NCBI GenBank assembly: GCA_947074295.1
Contig: CAMTPC010000021.1
Location: forward strand, 1-36,756
Length of the DNA: 36,756 nucleotides
Origin: an uncultured Bacteroides sp.
GTDB lineage: Bacteria; Bacteroidota; Bacteroidia; Bacteroidales; Bacteroidaceae
Direction: 5' to 3'
A model generated the notes under the pieces. It did no database searches. It was not told the DNA's origin and saw only the letters and a list, made by a program, of their open reading frames with translations. Shown here one piece after another: positions 33,801 to 36,756 of the stretch. Every line of letters begins with the position of its first letter. Positions within the stretch are counted from its first letter, which is position 1. A program made the position numbers and the translations under genes.

Positions 33801-36524
33801 GATCGTCTGATAGTGGGCATCTGCGGCAGGAAAGGATGCATCGAGCGTGATGGTGGCATAGTCGGTAGCCACGCCATCACCATTGTAGTCCACGGCTACA
33901 GTATTGCCTTTGTTGTTCATCAGCCTATAGCGCAGCGTTTTGGTCTCGTTGGGCGCCGTCATGCCGTAGAGGCGGCACATCTGGTCAAAGTCCGACCGCG
34001 CCTTCAGGGTGACAGGGCCAGTGCCACAATATTGTGATTGCTGGATCAGTTCTACCGTGGCGGTCTTCATATAGATACGTATATCGTCGATGGCATAGTC
34101 GGCGCCGCGCGTGCTCTTGCAGAAGTTGTCGATAGAGACACGATAGTGCGAATAGTCCACATTCATCACACTGTGTTGTAGCACAATCTCTGAGTAGACT
34201 TGTCGCCATTGTCCCAACAGCACGTTTCCACTGGTATCCAGCACTTTCACGGTTTCGGACATGGTGGAGTGCAGCAAGGTTTCTTCGCCAGTGGTGCCAT
34301 CTACCCCATAAATCTTGAACATCACCTGGGGTTTCTCTATAGCGGCAGTGATATCGGCGATCCATGCCGTGAATACGATATTGGTACCGGCGCATAGCTG
34401 CGTATTGACATCTACCGATACCAATGGGCGCGACTCGTCCGAAGCGTCGGTGTACATGAAGTAGCCATATTTATTGCCCCCGCTGTACTCGTAGGCCCGA
34501 TCGAAGAAGGGTTCGGTGGGGTGCCAGTACCAGCGATAACCCTGTTCGGTATTTGAAACTCCGTCCAGACGCGCCGATTTATACAAACCGAACTCGCCAT
34601 GCACGGGGCTGTATTTTTCGGCAAAAGTATAGACCACATTGCCTGGAACGGGGTTTTGTGTCTTGTAATCGGCCAACGATGGATAGATAAAACCATAGAA
34701 GGTATTGTCTATATTGTCTGGATACTGACGCATGTTGTTTGCGGTAGTCGGATAGCTATAATCGTACTTCGTGCGACTGGCATCCAGGTTATCGAAGTTG
34801 ATCTCGGCAGCCAGTGTATAGGTATAGTCCAGATAGTCGATGGTGCGTTTGCGATACTGTGGGTCTTGTAGCTGGAGTTGCGACAACACGGGCAGATCGG
34901 GCAAGAAGGTACAAATATGATAGGCCACAGGAGCTATACGTGTATGCTTGTCCCATAATGCCCGGATTTCATAATCCACAGATGTATTGATAATATAGCT
35001 TTCGGTCTTGTTAGACAAGTAAGCATACACCTCGAACTCATCGTCATAACCCACACCCGGCAGATCGGATTTCTTGAACGGGAACAGACGGGCAGCTGTC
35101 ACGTCATTGTTGGAGTAGGCATAGATGAGACTTCCGTTGTGCACCACAAACCACAATATGGATTGTCCTTGGCGCAGGGTGGTGCTTGCCTTGCTTTTAT
35201 CCGTGTCGTTGATGTCGCTTTGTTTAAGGGCATAGTAATAGTAATCGCCCGGGAAGCGGATATCTGTGCGAAGCGAAAACTCGGTATCATCTCCATTGCA
35301 GTTGAAAGTGACATGCCCATTGTTCTCGTAAAACTGTCGGTTGCCCACATCCGTCTTGTCGAGCAGCTCCTGTGCCTGCTCCGCAGCCGGACGAATGTTG
35401 AACAGATAGCGGATAGACAAGGTGGGTTCGGTGAAATGGGTTGCGCTAATCTCATAGTCGTGATAATCGCTGACGTCGCAGGCTATCACAGCGCCCGTGA
35501 ACCCGGTGGATGGTGCCTTATAGTTGATGACACCCACATCGCTTTTCACTTGCAGCTGTGTGGAGTTGATGGCTGTGTAGCCATAGCTCAGTTTATTGAG
35601 CGTGGTACTGCTATTGTGGCGTGAGGTGTTTGCCGAGAGACTGTTTGTATTATAGTCGAACCAGCGGTAATAGGCATGTGGCTCGCAATCGGAGCCATAA
35701 GAGTTTTGGATGGACCCGTCGCTTTTCACCAGATACTCGAAAGGGAGCACCAGCTTGACGGTGTTGCCTGGTTCTACAGATATATTGTACTTCCATTGAC
35801 GCGTTTTTTGCATATTGTTTCCATTCACTGTCTCTATCATATCGGTGTCATAGATGGTGCCACCTGGACGAAAGTTGTGGCGAAATGTCAGATCAGAGAA
35901 ATTTTTGGTGGCGAAGTTCACCACCGCTTTCAGCGTAGTAGGTTCTTTCGTCAGACTGCCGTTATTGCTACCAGCTTGTACACCCGAGAGATTGTTGGTG
36001 AGCACGCATACTACTTTATAGTCTTTCCAGCTCAGCGAGGAATTATTCTTATGAAGGCGCATGCCATATATATTGGCAAAGGTAGCCGAAGTGCCCCAGT
36101 CTATCCAGCCTGTGTTGGCATGGGGATAGTAATACACAAAGCCCTGAAGATAGGTGGTGTAACGAGTTTCGTTGTTGAGGGCCTCAAAACGCCAGCTGTT
36201 TGTATTGGGAAAGGTTTGTATCGTTTCTTGCCCATCGTTAGTCACGATATACCATCGTATATATACGTTTTGGCAAAACGTCTTTTCGTCGGCAATGCCC
36301 CACTCCTGCATCAGCAGGGGCACCTGATCGGCAATGGAGAATACCCGTGAACTTGTGGACTCATCTTCCAGCAGCTGACTCACATCGTAGGAGGTAGCAG
36401 TGGCAGTAGAGCCCACTGTGATGGAGTTCTGCGCCTGGAGGGCATCGCTCAAACATCCAGCCATAAACAGCAAGATGGTTACTAATAGAGATTTATAGCA
36501 ATATAAGATTCGACCTATATACAT
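30819..36524 (-). CDS. Giant T9SS cargo protein (third paralogue)
   Basis: The protein has 1901 residues. The N-terminus is hydrophobic with two readings: a lipobox-like LLFMAGC, or signal peptidase I cleavage near LQAQ; the second suits a T9SS cargo better. About 686-818 is a jelly-roll-like domain (CAGTNIVFTAWIAD to YAIDDIRIYM). Shared family motifs are NNDDNW (1296-1301), C1391/C1399 in DCEKFYGNTC, SPLQSVVAGDMY (1437-1448), VYQRSWDK, RLPKADT and IYLLGNPYM. The last about 70 residues are a clear type A sorting domain (ESIVVYDMDGRML, then SGVYVIRVQT, ending KKILVNR). It is monocistronic within the window, with a terminator behind it. It is more divergent from the other two giants than they are from each other. 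Function is unknown; surface display or adhesion is inferred. Confidence 0.87.
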   Translation of the reverse strand: MYIGRILYCYKSLLVTILLFMAGCLSDALQAQNSITVGSTATATSYDVSQLLEDESTSSRVFSIADQVPLLMQEWGIADEKTFCQNVYIRWYIVTNDGQETIQTFPNTNSWRFEALNNETRYTTYLQGFVYYYPHANTGWIDWGTSATFANIYGMRLHKNNSSLSWKDYKVVCVLTNNLSGVQAGSNNGSLTKEPTTLKAVVNFATKNFSDLTFRHNFRPGGTIYDTDMIETVNGNNMQKTRQWKYNISVEPGNTVKLVLPFEYLVKSDGSIQNSYGSDCEPHAYYRWFDYNTNSLSANTSRHNSSTTLNKLSYGYTAINSTQLQVKSDVGVINYKAPSTGFTGAVIACDVSDYHDYEISATHFTEPTLSIRYLFNIRPAAEQAQELLDKTDVGNRQFYENNGHVTFNCNGDDTEFSLRTDIRFPGDYYYYALKQSDINDTDKSKASTTLRQGQSILWFVVHNGSLIYAYSNNDVTAARLFPFKKSDLPGVGYDDEFEVYAYLSNKTESYIINTSVDYEIRALWDKHTRIAPVAYHICTFLPDLPVLSQLQLQDPQYRKRTIDYLDYTYTLAAEINFDNLDASRTKYDYSYPTTANNMRQYPDNIDNTFYGFIYPSLADYKTQNPVPGNVVYTFAEKYSPVHGEFGLYKSARLDGVSNTEQGYRWYWHPTEPFFDRAYEYSGGNKYGYFMYTDASDESRPLVSVDVNTQLCAGTNIVFTAWIADITAAIEKPQVMFKIYGVDGTTGEETLLHSTMSETVKVLDTSGNVLLGQWRQVYSEIVLQHSVMNVDYSHYRVSIDNFCKSTRGADYAIDDIRIYMKTATVELIQQSQYCGTGPVTLKARSDFDQMCRLYGMTAPNETKTLRYRLMNNKGNTVAVDYNGDGVATDYATITLDASFPAADAHYQTIDGKRYFFFFESFDVTLDMGSIYYLSVASYSDALQQWVWGSPSDICSVVSNDFNITLDSFIIKDINNDVASEYSIECTQGSSLLKDFVATLAIPDGEGGRYMITTINFDWYTKGVMPVELITALKNLRADYPAAGSGAAVDLDLLTPGTNLTAQDIQCLQAYKDDLLLNTRTIGMTLQRGNNVFTGRPVVHEIMINGYPYIFCDDNLLKFEVYLHSVGMPVLDLGFADVDYQAVGGGSEALRLGLKQIQDMQTNGSSMLLPVKDYSNGYERRVTKGSGLATINGDEYLNLIATNDPTFAIHQAAMDAGTYAIGQIQTLRAALTDTDYDVSFVLKGNGLQAFVPHEGYWYKVQFGYRNDEASSQCNGYTQFVLKVVPEYLTFTGMGSNWNNDDNWARSTAAILYKTDYTDYSSSGGSGLSHQGYAPMRFTKVTLPTAAAPCLYALPLDAATRLPDMTSPYKSVEAATSSIEYDLMLKTAATGYDCEKFYGNTCREIYFKPAATLSCQHLLSYTRAWVDVELAANSWYTMSSPLQSVVAGDMYLPLASRRQETEAFCDIFFDNSLVTNDRSLLPVYQRSWDKSGSIVLRTDGSTYDAYSGKVSTWTHVYNDVLVDYSSQGFSIKADRRTGTGKVLFRLPKADTHYRYFAVEDEEGQIDSPANTVELSRDQPYRLRTDASADGNVTIRLADNSDADNDIYLLGNPYMATINMQQFFAINTQLEAKYWTIEADEQYSYSEATGLGSIAPLRSFMVQLKAGGSKQISFQPTMTLPMGTTTTSTRMEQGLLQSLTLALRADRYQSEAYLHIDDSADMAFCPSEDTEALFDSNLDSRIALYTIAGTQAVGINSVPGLSTIPMGIWGGEEGETVYFSLRGQGDLSIPVYLWDAETNQCTQLEDGEEIALQVSAAGRYYLLDNPPMSTDDGEQLQMQVHGLDVILSASEPLESIVVYDMDGRMLMQQAPHQPCYTLALPQSGVYVIRVQTKTNNKVKKILVNR

Positions 36525-36756
36525 ATATCCAGCGTTTTTCAGTAAAAAGAAATAATGAGTGTCTTAAAAAGAGACAATCGGTAAACTTTTACAAATTTGC
36601 CACATTAATTAAGCAATAACAACCTTTGAGCGGTTTATAGCGCGGTTTTGTATCGGCAACGTTTGCAGAATCGACACATCTCAAAGAAATCAGATTACTG
36701 ACTATTTTTTCAACAATCTATACATCTATCTCGTTTAATATCAATATATTTGTTAA
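36525..36756. other. Upstream region of the third giant gene, up to window end
   Basis: 232 nt of AT-rich, apparently non-coding sequence. It must contain the promoter of the leftward giant gene unless that gene is cotranscribed from outside. I see no exact TAnnTTTG box on the minus strand within it. Confidence 0.5.

Overview
The window looks like chromosomal DNA from a member of the Bacteroidales outside the genus Bacteroides proper, for example a Porphyromonas-, Tannerella- or Parabacteroides-like organism. The evidence is a type V (FimA/Mfa1-like) fimbrial operon, proteins ending in type IX secretion system (T9SS) type A sorting domains, Bacteroidetes-only families (DUF3575, DUF3868, DUF4254), and promoter boxes of the Bacteroidetes form TAnnTTTG. 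I cannot name the species. I see no tRNA, rRNA, CRISPR array or transposase.

Left part (1-6079): the 3' end of a very large T9SS cargo gene enters from outside the window. It is followed 10 nt later by a lipoprotein with a thioredoxin fold. An MscS-type mechanosensitive channel with a lipoprotein-like N-terminus lies convergently, and the two coding ends overlap by 21 nt.

Centre (6080-20660): a 0.7 kb AT-rich spacer with a perfect 14-bp palindrome leads into a seven-gene rightward fimbrial operon. The order is DUF3575 protein, DUF3868/OmpA-like protein, major fimbrillin, a hairpin, Mfa2-like anchor, two further fimbrillin-like lipoproteins, and an 1827-residue protein with a T9SS C-terminal domain. 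The simplest reading is a fimbria whose stalk and adaptor subunits are exported as lipoproteins and whose last gene encodes a T9SS-exported tip or adhesin. This resembles the role proposed for Mfa5 in Porphyromonas gingivalis.

Right part (20799-30623): an AraC-family regulator is divergent from an acyltransferase-3 plus VOC-protein pair. Three ATAGTG half-sites at exact 21-bp spacing and a 16-bp palindrome lie between them. Next come an outer-membrane beta-barrel protein, an LTA-synthase-like phosphotransferase, a small membrane protein, and an envelope operon (DUF4254, GT9 glycosyltransferase, LpxL-like acyltransferase). pdxB is divergent from that operon.

Far right (30819-36524, minus strand): a third giant T9SS cargo of 1901 residues. 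The three giants share a diagnostic set of motifs in their C-terminal halves (NND-x-NW, C-x2-FY-[AG]-N-x-C, SPL-x2-VVAGDMY, VYQR-x-WDK, RLPKADT, YLL-[AG]-NP) and form one family expanded within 37 kb. This family and its link to the fimbrial operon are the most interesting content of the window.
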